7,054 nt of DNA from Halobacteriovoraceae bacterium (GCA_018663815.1 JABJPQ010000152.1:1-7054), one strand, 5' to 3'. Counted from the stretch's first letter, positions 1 to 6,611 are shown. The notes: generated by a model from the letters alone, not told the origin. Program-made: numbers and translations.

Positions 1-1
1 T

Positions 2-1435
2 TCCAAAAAATTAACTCTATTTATAACTCATGGACATGAAGATCACATTGGGGCTATTCATCACCTCATCTTAGCCTTTCCCGAAATGGAAATATTTGCA
101 CCACGATTTGCAGAAATACTAATAAAAAATAAATTAGCTCCTCGGAAGATTAATAAAAAAATTCATCTCTACACTCACAAAGACAAGCTTAAGTTTGATG
201 AATATACCCTTCATCCTATTCACGTAACCCACTCCATTCCTGATACTCATGGGTTTGTCTTTCATTCAAGCGAATTTTCCACCCTCTTTATATCTGATTT
301 TAAGTTTGACCTAAACCCTTCTTTTGAGAATCCTTTTGATCTTTTAAAAATCAAAAAACTCTTAGCAACATCAAAGAAATCTTTGGCCATGCTTGATAGT
401 ACCAACATTCTCTCTGCTGGAAAAACGCTCTCTGAAAGCGACCTTATTCCTGATCTAGAAAAAATTATATCTAACGAGAAAAGAACTTTTATTACCCTAT
501 TTAGTTCAAATATTTACCGTGTTAAAAACATTTTAGAGCTCTCCAAAAAACACAAGAAAAAAGTTGTTACAATAGGTAGAAGTATTCAAAACTATCTCAA
601 TGCGGCTTATGCAGCAAAAATAATTGACGAAAACACATATCCAGTCGTAGATCTAGACTCTGTTCAAAATCATGCCGACACAAAGATCATTTATGTCATC
701 ACTGGCTCCCAAGGTGAGCACCTTGGGGCTGCAAGAAGAATTATCTCTGGTGAACAAAAAAATATCCAACTAAACAGTAGTGACCAGTTTGTTTTTTGCT
801 CTAAGCCGATTCCAGGAAATGAAGCTAAGATATATAGGCTTTATAATATGCTTGCTCAAACTGGGGTAGATTTAATCACATCAAAAGACATGCAAATTCA
901 TGCATCTGGACATCCTTGTCAACAAGATCTACACAGTGTTTTATCAGAAATTAAACCCAACTTTTTTATTCCAATTCATGGGGAAACCTATTTTTTACGC
1001 AAACATATTCAGTTTGTTAAAGGAAACTACCCAAATATTGAAACGATCCTTTTACAAAATTTTCAGGGCGTTGAATATAAAAACTCCAAGCTTAAAGAGT
1101 TTAGCTTACAAGAAAAGCTTCCAAGTATTATTCACGGGAAAGACCTTCCTATTGAACGAGAAAGAATTAGCGAACGCAGAAAACTCGCAATAAGCGGAGC
1201 GGTATTTATCTCTCTTAACCATAAATCTCAAAATATTAAAATTGATTTAAAGGGTCTTCCAATTGAAATGGATCAACATATTCCTAAGATGAGAGACCTC
1301 GTTGATTACTGTGCTTTTTCAGAAAACAAAAAAAGAGACCATGACTATACCATCGAACAAGTTCGAATTAAGATAAGAACGTTTTGTAATTCTTTACTAG
1401 GGTATAAACCAATTACCCTTGTTCAAATGGTATGA
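2..1435 (+). CDS. rnj: RNase J-family metallo-beta-lactamase/beta-CASP ribonuclease (5' end outside window)
   Basis: Zinc-dependent endo- and 5'-3' exoribonuclease of RNase J type, acting in the cytoplasm in mRNA turnover and RNA processing (family knowledge). The frame is open from base 2, so the ATG at 86 is internal: the metal-binding motif HGHEDH (29-46) lies before it. Counting from the first full codon, other landmarks are His77 in THSIPD, Asp99 in SDFKFD, LDSTN, TGSQGE (about 234-239), HASGH (300-304) and IPIHGE (His326). They come in the order expected for the lactamase domain, the beta-CASP insert and the return to the lactamase domain. The tail from about 390 (ERRKLAISGAVF, then RIKIRTF) matches the RNase J C-terminal domain. 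477 residues are visible; family members are about 550, so roughly 70-80 N-terminal residues are missing. It overlaps the next gene by ATGA. No lesion seen. Confidence 0.93.
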   Translation, partial: SKKLTLFITHGHEDHIGAIHHLILAFPEMEIFAPRFAEILIKNKLAPRKINKKIHLYTHKDKLKFDEYTLHPIHVTHSIPDTHGFVFHSSEFSTLFISDFKFDLNPSFENPFDLLKIKKLLATSKKSLAMLDSTNILSAGKTLSESDLIPDLEKIISNEKRTFITLFSSNIYRVKNILELSKKHKKKVVTIGRSIQNYLNAAYAAKIIDENTYPVVDLDSVQNHADTKIIYVITGSQGEHLGAARRIISGEQKNIQLNSSDQFVFCSKPIPGNEAKIYRLYNMLAQTGVDLITSKDMQIHASGHPCQQDLHSVLSEIKPNFFIPIHGETYFLRKHIQFVKGNYPNIETILLQNFQGVEYKNSKLKEFSLQEKLPSIIHGKDLPIERERISERRKLAISGAVFISLNHKSQNIKIDLKGLPIEMDQHIPKMRDLVDYCAFSENKKRDHDYTIEQVRIKIRTFCNSLLGYKPITLVQMV

Positions 1436-1797
1436 TCAATTTAATCAAAAAAATCATTTCTTCTTTTAAGATTAGTAATGTAGGTATTTGCTCTATTTGT
1501 GACAAACAATTTCCTGATCGTGATCTGCATAAGATTTCTGAGCTCGCTTTGTGCGAAGATGATTATGAACTCTACAGCAATACTAATTGGAGCAATGTTT
1601 TCAACTGCCAAAGCACATCAACAAACCCACAAGAAGCACTTCGAATACAAGAAATGCATGATTTTTTAAAAAAAGTAAATATTCCTTCCTTTATTAAAAC
1701 AGAATACCTTGAAAAAGAGACACTGATAGTCTCAAGTTTTTCAATTTATATTGATCAAAACCATCTAGACAATTTTAAGCTGCACTTTAATAAATAA
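1432..1797 (+). CDS. Small CxxC (zinc-ribbon-like) protein, function unknown
   Basis: 121-residue protein I do not recognise by name. The N-terminal half has Cys20-x2-Cys23-x17-Cys41-x2-Asp44, a spacing compatible with a one-metal zinc finger of C-C-C-D or C-C-H-C type (His33 is also available). The fourth classic Cys is absent, so metal binding is inference. The C-terminal half (about 66-119) reads as a small alpha-beta unit: helix with EALRIQEMHDFL, an NIPSF turn, then strands ending SIYIDQNHLDNFKL. This loosely resembles the DUF2007-type 'putative signal transducing' fold, though I could not test it. There is no signal peptide or membrane segment. Its ATG overlaps the RNase J stop in an ATGA and has no clear Shine-Dalgarno, so translation is probably coupled to RNase J. 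The tight coupling hints at a linked role but proves none. Confidence 0.8.
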   Translation: MINLIKKIISSFKISNVGICSICDKQFPDRDLHKISELALCEDDYELYSNTNWSNVFNCQSTSTNPQEALRIQEMHDFLKKVNIPSFIKTEYLEKETLIVSSFSIYIDQNHLDNFKLHFNK

Positions 1798-1842
1798 ATG
1801 AAACAACTGCTATTGTCTTTTATTTTAAATTCGTTAATATAA
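1798..1842 (+). other. 14-codon micro-ORF (possible leader peptide)
   Basis: An ATG immediately follows the TAA of the preceding gene (TAAATG), opening the hydrophobic frame MKQLLLSFILNSLI. Its TAA at 1840-1842 lies four bases before the ATG of the nucleotidyltransferase-like gene. It could pass ribosomes on by termination and reinitiation, since neither this ORF nor the next gene has a recognisable Shine-Dalgarno. Frames of this length occur by chance, so it is only a candidate. Confidence 0.2.
1813..1840 (+). promoter_or_regulatory. Weak sigma-70-like promoter candidate before the nucleotidyltransferase-like gene
   Basis: TTGTCT (1813-1818) and TAATAT (1835-1840) are 16 bases apart, each matching four of six consensus positions. 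Transcription would start at or next to the ATG at 1847, giving a leaderless or near-leaderless message, which would fit the missing Shine-Dalgarno. In such A+T-rich DNA the match may be chance. Confidence 0.22.
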
Positions 1843-1846
1843 AACT

Positions 1847-2488
1847 ATGAATCTTATTAATACCGCAATTATTTTAACTGGTGAAACTCAAACGTCCCCA
1901 GGAGACCCATCCAACCCAACAGCTTTATCAAATACGAGTCTCTTCAGTTTACTGGAACAACAAATTGAACAATTAATTAATGCAAAAATTGATAATATTA
2001 TTATCTCAACTTATCATCTTGCTGATGAATTTGATAAATTCTTAAGTACAAAAAATTATCCCAATTTAAATATTTTTACGATTCGACAAAGATCACAACT
2101 TGGAACAGGTGGAGCTTTAAAGAATACATTATTAAATACGAATACCGAACAAGCGCTTGTTTTAAATGGTAATTCATTTATTGACCTAGACCTTGATCAA
2201 TATATTAAATTCCATTTAGAGCATATCTTTAAAACTTCAATGATCTTAACCAGTGCTGGAAATACCAAAGATCAACATTTTTTCGAATTGGATGAAAATC
2301 AAATCACAGATATTTCGAGCACTTCGACTGATTTAAAATTTCAAAGTGCGGGGGTCTATATCCTTGACCAAGATGTTTTTAACTATATTGCGTTGCAGTC
2401 CTTTTCCCTTGAAAAGGAGCTTCTTCCTTTTTTATGTAATGAAAACTTTGGTGCTTATTTAACAGTAACAAAAATTATCAAATTGTAG
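1847..2488 (+). CDS. Degenerate sugar-phosphate nucleotidyltransferase-like protein
   Basis: 213-residue protein with the Rossmann-like fold pattern of NTP-transferases such as HddC, MurU and RmlA: an N-terminal AIILTG strand, an EQQIEQLINAKIDNIIISTYHLADEF helix-strand unit (split here at about 37-62), LGTGGAL at 85-91, LVLNGNSFIDLDL at 104-115, and QSAGVYIL before the C-terminal helix. Three catalytic features are altered. The GGxGTRL...PKPL nucleotide-binding loop reads TGETQTSPGDPSNPTAL, lacking the Arg and the Lys. The metal-binding Asp of NGD is Asn109. The protein ends at ITKIIKL-like sequence before the usual F-x-D-I-G-T-P segment, which carries the second metal ligand. The frame is otherwise intact, with no stop or frameshift. 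It may be a binding-only pseudoenzyme or a gene in early decay. The start at 1847 has no Shine-Dalgarno. Fold assignment is fairly firm; activity is doubtful. Confidence 0.78.
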   Translation: MNLINTAIILTGETQTSPGDPSNPTALSNTSLFSLLEQQIEQLINAKIDNIIISTYHLADEFDKFLSTKNYPNLNIFTIRQRSQLGTGGALKNTLLNTNTEQALVLNGNSFIDLDLDQYIKFHLEHIFKTSMILTSAGNTKDQHFFELDENQITDISSTSTDLKFQSAGVYILDQDVFNYIALQSFSLEKELLPFLCNENFGAYLTVTKIIKL

Positions 2489-2489
2489 T

Positions 2490-2897
2490 TTAGACAACAC
2501 CTTTACTTTGAAATAGCTCAATATAAGACCTATCAACACCTTGTATATGGCTAAATAACCATTCTTTTAAAAAATCAATGAGCTCAGTTCCTATATCTTC
2601 CCCATTATTAAATCTTTTTTTAAAATTTCCAACTTCAGTTTTTAATTTATCATGCACATCTTTATGAACTAAATAGTTTGGGTCATTATGCTCTTGCATA
2701 AGTTCCTCTTCTGTTCTGAAGTGAAAAACAGTGTAGCTAATTAGCTCATCAATATTAATCTCTATCAAAAGTCGACCATGATCACCCATTTCATTGGCTT
2801 TCATTATCTCATTCATATAATTCACTAATTTTTGGTGCTCATAATCAATTGTTTCAATCCCCGTTAAGTACTCTTGTGTTAATTTGATTAATTCCAT
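2490..2897 (-). CDS. Bacteriohemerythrin (single-domain O2-binding di-iron protein)
   Basis: 135-residue hemerythrin-domain protein that reversibly binds O2 at a non-heme di-iron centre. Roles known for the family are O2 storage or delivery, O2 sensing, and iron or NO handling. All expected ligands are visible: His21 in DYEH, His59 and Glu63 in HFRTEE, His78 and His82 in HKDVH, and His117 and Asp122 in HIQGVD. Length and spacing match stand-alone bacteriohemerythrins almost residue for residue. It has no signal peptide, transmembrane segment or fused signalling domain, so it is probably cytoplasmic. The ATG at 2897 follows GAGGG (2902-2906) by four bases. It is the last minus-strand gene, directly after the ftsZ terminator, and its stop lies one base from the stop of the convergent plus-strand gene. 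Confidence 0.95.
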   Translation of the reverse strand: MELIKLTQEYLTGIETIDYEHQKLVNYMNEIMKANEMGDHGRLLIEINIDELISYTVFHFRTEEELMQEHNDPNYLVHKDVHDKLKTEVGNFKKRFNNGEDIGTELIDFLKEWLFSHIQGVDRSYIELFQSKGVV

Positions 2898-2901
2898 ACA
2901 A

Positions 2902-2906
2902 CCCTC
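2902..2906 (-). promoter_or_regulatory. Shine-Dalgarno of the bacteriohemerythrin gene
   Basis: GAGGG lies four bases before the ATG at 2897 and directly after the T-run of the ftsZ terminator. A message terminated there would stop just before this site, so only readthrough or a promoter inside or upstream of the hairpin would express the gene. Confidence 0.65.
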
Positions 2907-2937
2907 AAAAAAATGGCCCTTGAATTAAACAAGGGCC
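2907..2937 (-). terminator. Intrinsic terminator of ftsZ, abutting the bacteriohemerythrin RBS
   Basis: On the minus strand GGCCCTTG (2937-2930) and CAAGGGCC (2922-2915) form a perfect 8-bp GC-rich stem with a 7-base A+T loop, followed by one A and seven T (2913-2907). It begins 24 bases after the ftsZ stop. The T-run is followed at once by the GAGGG Shine-Dalgarno of the next gene. On the plus strand no T-run follows the stem, so it should act only on minus-strand transcription. Confidence 0.9.
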
Positions 2938-2961
2938 CGTACAATTATTACAAAAAACTTC

Positions 2962-4452
2962 TTACGCGTTATTATTAGGCGACTCATCTTTTCTTAAATA
3001 TGATGGTGTATCAAATTCATCATCATCAAAATTCATAAACCCTAATTTTTCTGCAATTGATTTTGCCTTAGAGTTTTCAGTTCTAACAGGTGTTACTTCG
3101 CGTGTTCTCTCTTCTTCAATATTTGGTGAAGAATTATATTTAGCGGCTTCATTTCTTATCGTCTCAGCTAAGCTTGTGGCTGGCGCCTGAGCTTGAGCAT
3201 CAAAGCGTTGCTCTTTAATTTCGATTTTTTCACTTTCAATTTTTGCTTCATTGATTTCACTTGATTTGTCTTGTTCTAAAAATGAATTCAAAGTACTAGT
3301 CGAATTCGCAACAGACTCGCTAACCCCTCGCTCCCCCTCTATAGTTTTACTGGCCCAAATATCATTTTCAACTTCCACCTTACTTTCAGTTGAGCTTGGA
3401 GCAAGATCAACCAGTCGCTCATTAACAATTGGCTCCGTTGGAGCTGGAACACTTATAGGTTCAGTTCGTTCAATCGTTTGAACAGCTTCATCTCCTCCGA
3501 GTCCCGTTGCAATTACAGTAACTTTTATATCATCACCCATCTCATCATCAATAACGGTCCCAAAAATTATTTCTGCATCTTCATCTGCAGCTTCCATTAT
3601 GAGCGTCATCGCCTCATTAGTTTCATGCATCGACAGGCTCGAGTTACCAGTAATGTTAACAATTATACCCGTCGCTCCATCAATCGTTATATCTTCTAAT
3701 AAAGGTGAACTAATCGCATCAGTTGCGGCTTTAATAGATCTTTCTGGCCCTGTAGCAACACCAGTCCCCATTAATGCTAATCCCTTATTGGCCATAACCG
3801 TACTTACATCTGCAAAATCTGCATTGATAAATCCAGTATTGTTTATTAAGTCTGAGATACCTTGAACGGCATGAAGTAATACTTCGTCAGCCTTTTTAAA
3901 TGTATCTACAAGAGATAAGCTCTCCCCTGCAATTTGGAGTAGTCTTTGATTTGGAATTGTAATTAAAGAATCAACACACTCTTCTAACGTTTTAATTCCA
4001 CCTGCTGCTTGACGCATTCTTTTACGCCCTTCAAAGATAAATGGTTTCGTAACAACACCAACAGTGAGTGCTCCTAACTCTTTCGCTAGCTTGGCTACAA
4101 TTGGTGCAGCACCAGTCCCTGTACCACCACCCATTCCTGCTGTGACAAAAATCATATCCGATCCACTAATAAATTCTGATATCTTTTCGTAATCATCTAA
4201 AGCAGCTTTTCGTCCAACTTCAGGATTAGCACCTGCTCCCAATCCTTTTGTAAGGTCATTACCTAATTGGATTTTTGTCGGTGCCAAGCTTGCAGCCAGT
4301 GCTTGTGCATCTGTATTCGCAACTATAAATTCGACACCGGATAATCCGGATCTAATCATTGTATTAACAGCGTTGCATCCTCCGCCACCAATTCCAATAA
4401 CTTTAATTTTTGCACCTAATTCTGCTTCGCTATTTTCCGCAACTTCAAACAT
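2962..4452 (-). CDS. ftsZ: Cell division protein FtsZ
   Basis: Tubulin-like GTPase that polymerises at midcell into the Z ring and recruits the divisome. Its 496 residues show [12 protein letters not shown] (19-30), NTDAQAL (46-52), the GTP signature GGGTGTG (108-114), TKPFIFEG (135-142), IPNQRLL (166-172) and the T7 loop NADFAD (210-215) with catalytic Asp212. The globular part ends near residue 321. A long acidic, low-complexity linker of about 155 residues leads to the conserved C-terminal peptide FDTPSYLRK (480-488), which in other FtsZ proteins binds FtsA; eight more residues follow. At 496 residues it is well above the 380-400 of E. coli-type FtsZ because of the linker. The ATG at 4452 is preferred because GGAGG (4462-4458) sits five bases before it; an upstream TTG at 4464 would place that site inside the gene. 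Fourteen bases separate it from ftsA. Confidence 0.98.
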   Translation of the reverse strand: MFEVAENSEAELGAKIKVIGIGGGGCNAVNTMIRSGLSGVEFIVANTDAQALAASLAPTKIQLGNDLTKGLGAGANPEVGRKAALDDYEKISEFISGSDMIFVTAGMGGGTGTGAAPIVAKLAKELGALTVGVVTKPFIFEGRKRMRQAAGGIKTLEECVDSLITIPNQRLLQIAGESLSLVDTFKKADEVLLHAVQGISDLINNTGFINADFADVSTVMANKGLALMGTGVATGPERSIKAATDAISSPLLEDITIDGATGIIVNITGNSSLSMHETNEAMTLIMEAADEDAEIIFGTVIDDEMGDDIKVTVIATGLGGDEAVQTIERTEPISVPAPTEPIVNERLVDLAPSSTESKVEVENDIWASKTIEGERGVSESVANSTSTLNSFLEQDKSSEINEAKIESEKIEIKEQRFDAQAQAPATSLAETIRNEAAKYNSSPNIEEERTREVTPVRTENSKAKSIAEKLGFMNFDDDEFDTPSYLRKDESPNNNA

Positions 4453-4457
4453 AATAT

Positions 4458-4462
4458 CCTCC
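4458..4462 (-). promoter_or_regulatory. Shine-Dalgarno that fixes the ftsZ start
   Basis: GGAGG, five bases before the ATG at 4452, is the strongest Shine-Dalgarno in the window. It lies in the 14-base ftsA-ftsZ gap just after the ftsA stop, suiting the high FtsZ output needed relative to FtsA. Confidence 0.85.
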
Positions 4463-4466
4463 AAAT

Positions 4467-5723
4467 TTAAAATATTTCTTTAAATACATTTTTAAGTGAA
4501 TCACTAAACCGACCGAAGATATCTCCATGCCCATGATTCCCAGGTGTTTTATTTATTTTTTCTTGTGGAGCAAGAGTACCCATATTTTCTTTATTTGATT
4601 CTAAAAGTAATCCTAATACAGTGGCAAATTTTGGATTTTGCATGACAGTCGTCATCCCACCAAACGGACGTGGATATCCAATTTTGGTTGGCTTCTCTAA
4701 TATATACTCACCTAATTCAGCAAGATCTTTAACGAGCGCTCCACCTCCAGTTATTATATATCCGCCGGTTATAAACTCTTCCAAATTTTTTTCTTCAATT
4801 TGTCTTTTGATGACACTAAATAACTCTTCTGACCTTGCACCTAAAACCTTTGCCACTTGACCCAGACTAACCTCACGTGACTTTGTTCCGGAAAGACCAT
4901 GTACCGTAATATGAGCTTGCTGATTTAATCTTTCAGCCAGAACACCTCCATGATTTATTTTGACTCTCTCAGCTTCATTATGAGGTATCTTAAGAGCAAC
5001 CGCCAAATCATTGGTAAAGTGATTACCTCCAACAGGAATAATTTGTGAATGAATTAAACTGCCATCTTTCCATACGGCCATATCTGTCGTTCCACCACCA
5101 ATATCAATCAAAACCACACCCAACTCTTTTTCTTCTTGAGTCAATACAGATCTTGAAGATGCAATTGGTTGCAAAATCATATCATTAGCAGAAATTCCCG
5201 CAGCTTCAACACATTTAATAATATTTTGAATCAAAGAGATTTTTCCTGTAACAATATGTACATGGGCTTCAAGCCTTGTTCCGCACATTCCAACTGGGTT
5301 TTTAATTCCAGCTGTACTATCAACACGAAATTCTTGTGGGATAACATGTAAAACTTCTCTATCACTTGGAATCAATACTGCTTTTGCTGCTTCTAAAACT
5401 CTATCAACATCAGAGTCTACGATCTCCTCACCTTTAACAGCAACAACTCCTGAGGAGTTAAAGCAATAAATATGGTTTCCAGCAATTCCAATAGTTGCAG
5501 AACTAATGCTCGTAACACCGGCCATAAGTTTTGCATCTTCTAGGGAACAATGAATTGATTTGACGGTTTTATCAATATTTACTACAGAGCCTTTTTTTAG
5601 GCCATAACTTGGATGTGAACCAACGCCAATTATTTCGAAGTTATTACCTTCTTTATAACCAATGGTAGTGCAAACTTTTGTTGTTCCGATATCTAGTGCA
5701 ACAACTACTTTTTTTTCATTCAT
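4467..5723 (-). CDS. ftsA: Cell division protein FtsA
   Basis: Actin-like ATPase that tethers FtsZ filaments to the cytoplasmic membrane and helps recruit later division proteins. The 418 residues contain the phosphate-1 motif DIGTTK (11-16), the FtsA-specific 1C subdomain (about 85-165, including [10 protein letters not shown]), the phosphate-2 motif DIGGGTTD (207-214), the adenosine motif ITGGGALV, and a C-terminal amphipathic helix around [17 protein letters not shown] that should be the membrane anchor. Length is typical. The ATG at 5723 is chosen over an in-frame GTG at 5750 because AAGGA (5733-5729) lies five bases before it, and the protein then begins [16 protein letters not shown] as FtsA proteins do. 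ftsZ follows after 14 bases, so the two share a message. Upstream lies a probable dedicated promoter and a leader with several inverted repeats. Confidence 0.97.
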   Translation of the reverse strand: MNEKKVVVALDIGTTKVCTTIGYKEGNNFEIIGVGSHPSYGLKKGSVVNIDKTVKSIHCSLEDAKLMAGVTSISSATIGIAGNHIYCFNSSGVVAVKGEEIVDSDVDRVLEAAKAVLIPSDREVLHVIPQEFRVDSTAGIKNPVGMCGTRLEAHVHIVTGKISLIQNIIKCVEAAGISANDMILQPIASSRSVLTQEEKELGVVLIDIGGGTTDMAVWKDGSLIHSQIIPVGGNHFTNDLAVALKIPHNEAERVKINHGGVLAERLNQQAHITVHGLSGTKSREVSLGQVAKVLGARSEELFSVIKRQIEEKNLEEFITGGYIITGGGALVKDLAELGEYILEKPTKIGYPRPFGGMTTVMQNPKFATVLGLLLESNKENMGTLAPQEKINKTPGNHGHGDIFGRFSDSLKNVFKEIF

Positions 5724-5728
5724 GAGAT

Positions 5729-5733
5729 TCCTT
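5729..5733 (-). promoter_or_regulatory. Shine-Dalgarno that fixes the ftsA start
   Basis: AAGGA, five bases before the ATG at 5723. The GTG at 5750 lies inside an inverted repeat and has no comparable site, so this decides the start. Confidence 0.75.
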
Positions 5734-5737
5734 TCCC

Positions 5738-5753
5738 ACTGTGAAATCACAGT
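5738..5753 (-). repeat. Inverted repeat ACTGTGA-TT-TCACAGT in the ftsA leader
   Basis: Perfect dyad with 7-base arms and a 2-base centre, ending four bases before the ftsA Shine-Dalgarno. As RNA it can form a 6-bp stem with a 4-base loop; as DNA it resembles a compact operator. The centre is too short for a CRP or FNR site, which need six or four central bases. Confidence 0.7.
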
Positions 5754-5754
5754 T

Positions 5755-5769
5755 ACAGATTCTTTCTGT
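5755..5769 (-). repeat. Inverted repeat ACAGA-AAGAA-TCTGT in the ftsA leader
   Basis: Perfect 5-base arms around a 5-base loop, one base from the ACTGTGA dyad. Its ACAG and CTGT arms could also pair with those of the neighbouring dyad, so alternative folds are possible. Arms this short can arise by chance. Confidence 0.45.
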
Positions 5770-5779
5770 ATATAACTAA

Positions 5780-5794
5780 AGTACCTTTTGTACT
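5780..5794 (-). repeat. Inverted repeat AGTAC-AAAAG-GTACT at the predicted ftsA transcript start
   Basis: Perfect 5-base arms around a 5-base loop, starting within a few bases of the transcription start predicted from the promoter at 5804-5832. It may be a 5'-end hairpin that protects the message, or an operator. Chance is not excluded. Confidence 0.45.
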
Positions 5795-5803
5795 CTACTA
5801 AAA

Positions 5804-5832
5804 ATTTTAGAATGTGCTAAATAAGATGACAA
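5804..5832 (-). promoter_or_regulatory. Sigma-70-type promoter for ftsA-ftsZ
   Basis: Minus-strand TTGTCA (5832-5827) and TAAAAT (5809-5804), each five of six to consensus, are separated by the optimal 17 bases. A/T-rich DNA precedes the -35. Transcription should start near 5796, leaving a leader of about 73 bases that holds three inverted repeats and the ftsA Shine-Dalgarno. It would let ftsA-ftsZ be expressed apart from murB-ftsQ. The -10 lies within a further dyad, CTAAAA-A-TTTTAG (5798-5810). Confidence 0.6.
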
Positions 5833-5864
5833 CTACTTTTTACAATAAGCATTTTAGTCAGTTA

Positions 5865-6611
5865 TTATATTGAGTCTGAAAACTTAACAACTACTTTTTT
5901 TGAGTTAGTTAGGTTAATAACTGTCGGAATTGTCTTTTTTTCCTGCATATATTTAATGATTTCATTGAGTTTTGTAACTTTTTCTGGCCAATACTCCTTA
6001 CCTAAGAATGCACTTGATGGCTTTCTCCCTATAGAAAGAATAATCGTTAAATCTTTTTTTTCATTGAGAATTATTTCTGAAATTTTTTGAACAAACCCAT
6101 CACCAAGATCATTTAACATACTTGTTAGTCTTTTATGTATATCAGAATTTATTAAACTCGTTGGAATTGCCATGTGTGGAAGTGTTCCCGTGATTTTCTT
6201 TTCACTTCTGAGAAGAACCTCATAAGTCGGATCAAAAAGTTTCCCATTATCCACTAAGATTGCTGTATAGAACTCCTCTCCATCTTTTTTATATATTTGT
6301 ACCTTCATGAGTGGCTTTGGACATTCATACTGAAATCTAATCATTTTCTGAAGTGGATTATAATCAATCTGGTATGAGGAAAGGTAATACTTATCCTCTA
6401 GTTTTTCTTTAACAATTTTTTTCTTAACATCAAGTAGTGATTTTTTATTTTCAAATTCCTTAATCAAGGTAAGTGTTAATCTGCCTACGACCTTAGCCGG
6501 ACAATTACCAAAGAGCGTTTTATAATGAATTTTTTCTTCAAAGTATTTTTTTGACGTCGCTAAAATTGTTTGTGAAAAAAGAAAAGATATTATAAGTATA
6601 AAAACTTTCAT
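5865..6611 (-). CDS. ftsQ: FtsQ/DivIB-like division protein (divergent)
   Basis: Probable bitopic or exported division protein; FtsQ links the FtsA-FtsZ ring to FtsB-FtsL and septal synthesis in the periplasm. The assignment rests on position between murB and ftsA and on weak similarity: a possible POTRA region (about 45-106), then AILVDNGKLFDP (117-128) with a later TLPHMAIP, as in the FtsQ beta domain, and a terminal strand INLTNSKKVVVKF (about 233-245). Residues 3-19 are a hydrophobic segment with only Met-Lys before it and possible signal-peptidase context at Ala18; typical FtsQ has a longer cytoplasmic tail. An in-frame TGA immediately precedes the ATG, so no extension is possible. Cys37 and Cys97, both in Cys-Pro, could form a disulfide. 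The start has no Shine-Dalgarno and lies nine bases after murB, suggesting coupling. It could instead be an unrelated lineage-specific exported protein. Confidence 0.62.
   Translation of the reverse strand: MKVFILIISFLFSQTILATSKKYFEEKIHYKTLFGNCPAKVVGRLTLTLIKEFENKKSLLDVKKKIVKEKLEDKYYLSSYQIDYNPLQKMIRFQYECPKPLMKVQIYKKDGEEFYTAILVDNGKLFDPTYEVLLRSEKKITGTLPHMAIPTSLINSDIHKRLTSMLNDLGDGFVQKISEIILNEKKDLTIILSIGRKPSSAFLGKEYWPEKVTKLNEIIKYMQEKKTIPTVINLTNSKKVVVKFSDSI

Larger units (their letters stand above)
5701..5899 (-). repeat. Three exact copies of the 13-mer AAAAAGTAGTTGT
   Basis: Copies lie at 5887-5899 (end of the ftsQ-like gene, Lys-Val-Val-Val), 5829-5841 (intergenic, running into the ftsA -35 box) and 5701-5713 (start of ftsA, again Lys-Val-Val-Val). 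All are in the same orientation. The two coding copies may be coincidental codon choice; the middle one is non-coding. Confidence 0.5.

Noticed and set aside
86..88. ATG at 86 as the start of the RNase J gene
   Set aside because: The frame is open back to base 2 and the essential HGHEDH metal motif lies at 29-46, before this ATG.
900..1193. 97-codon plus-strand frame inside the RNase J gene
   Set aside because: It overlaps the RNase J beta-CASP motifs in another frame and has no family features; a shadow frame.
3251..3865. Three plus-strand frames antisense to ftsZ
   Set aside because: Low-complexity Ser/Ile/Val-rich products opposite a highly conserved gene, with no Shine-Dalgarno; shadows.
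4453..4464. TTG at 4464 as the ftsZ start
   Set aside because: It would put the GGAGG Shine-Dalgarno inside the coding region; the ATG at 4452 has ideal spacing.
4621..5351. Two plus-strand frames antisense to ftsA
   Set aside because: Mirror of conserved FtsA coding sequence with no recognisable domains; shadows.
5724..5750. GTG at 5750 as the ftsA start
   Set aside because: No Shine-Dalgarno, and the extra residues are encoded by an inverted repeat and the AAGGA site that serves the ATG at 5723.
5738..5753. CRP or FNR binding site
   Set aside because: TGTGA and TCACA are only two bases apart; CRP needs six and FNR-type sites four with TTGAT half-sites.
5810..5899. Intrinsic terminator after the ftsQ-like gene
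   Set aside because: No GC-rich stem followed by a T-run on the minus strand, so readthrough from murB-ftsQ into ftsA remains possible.
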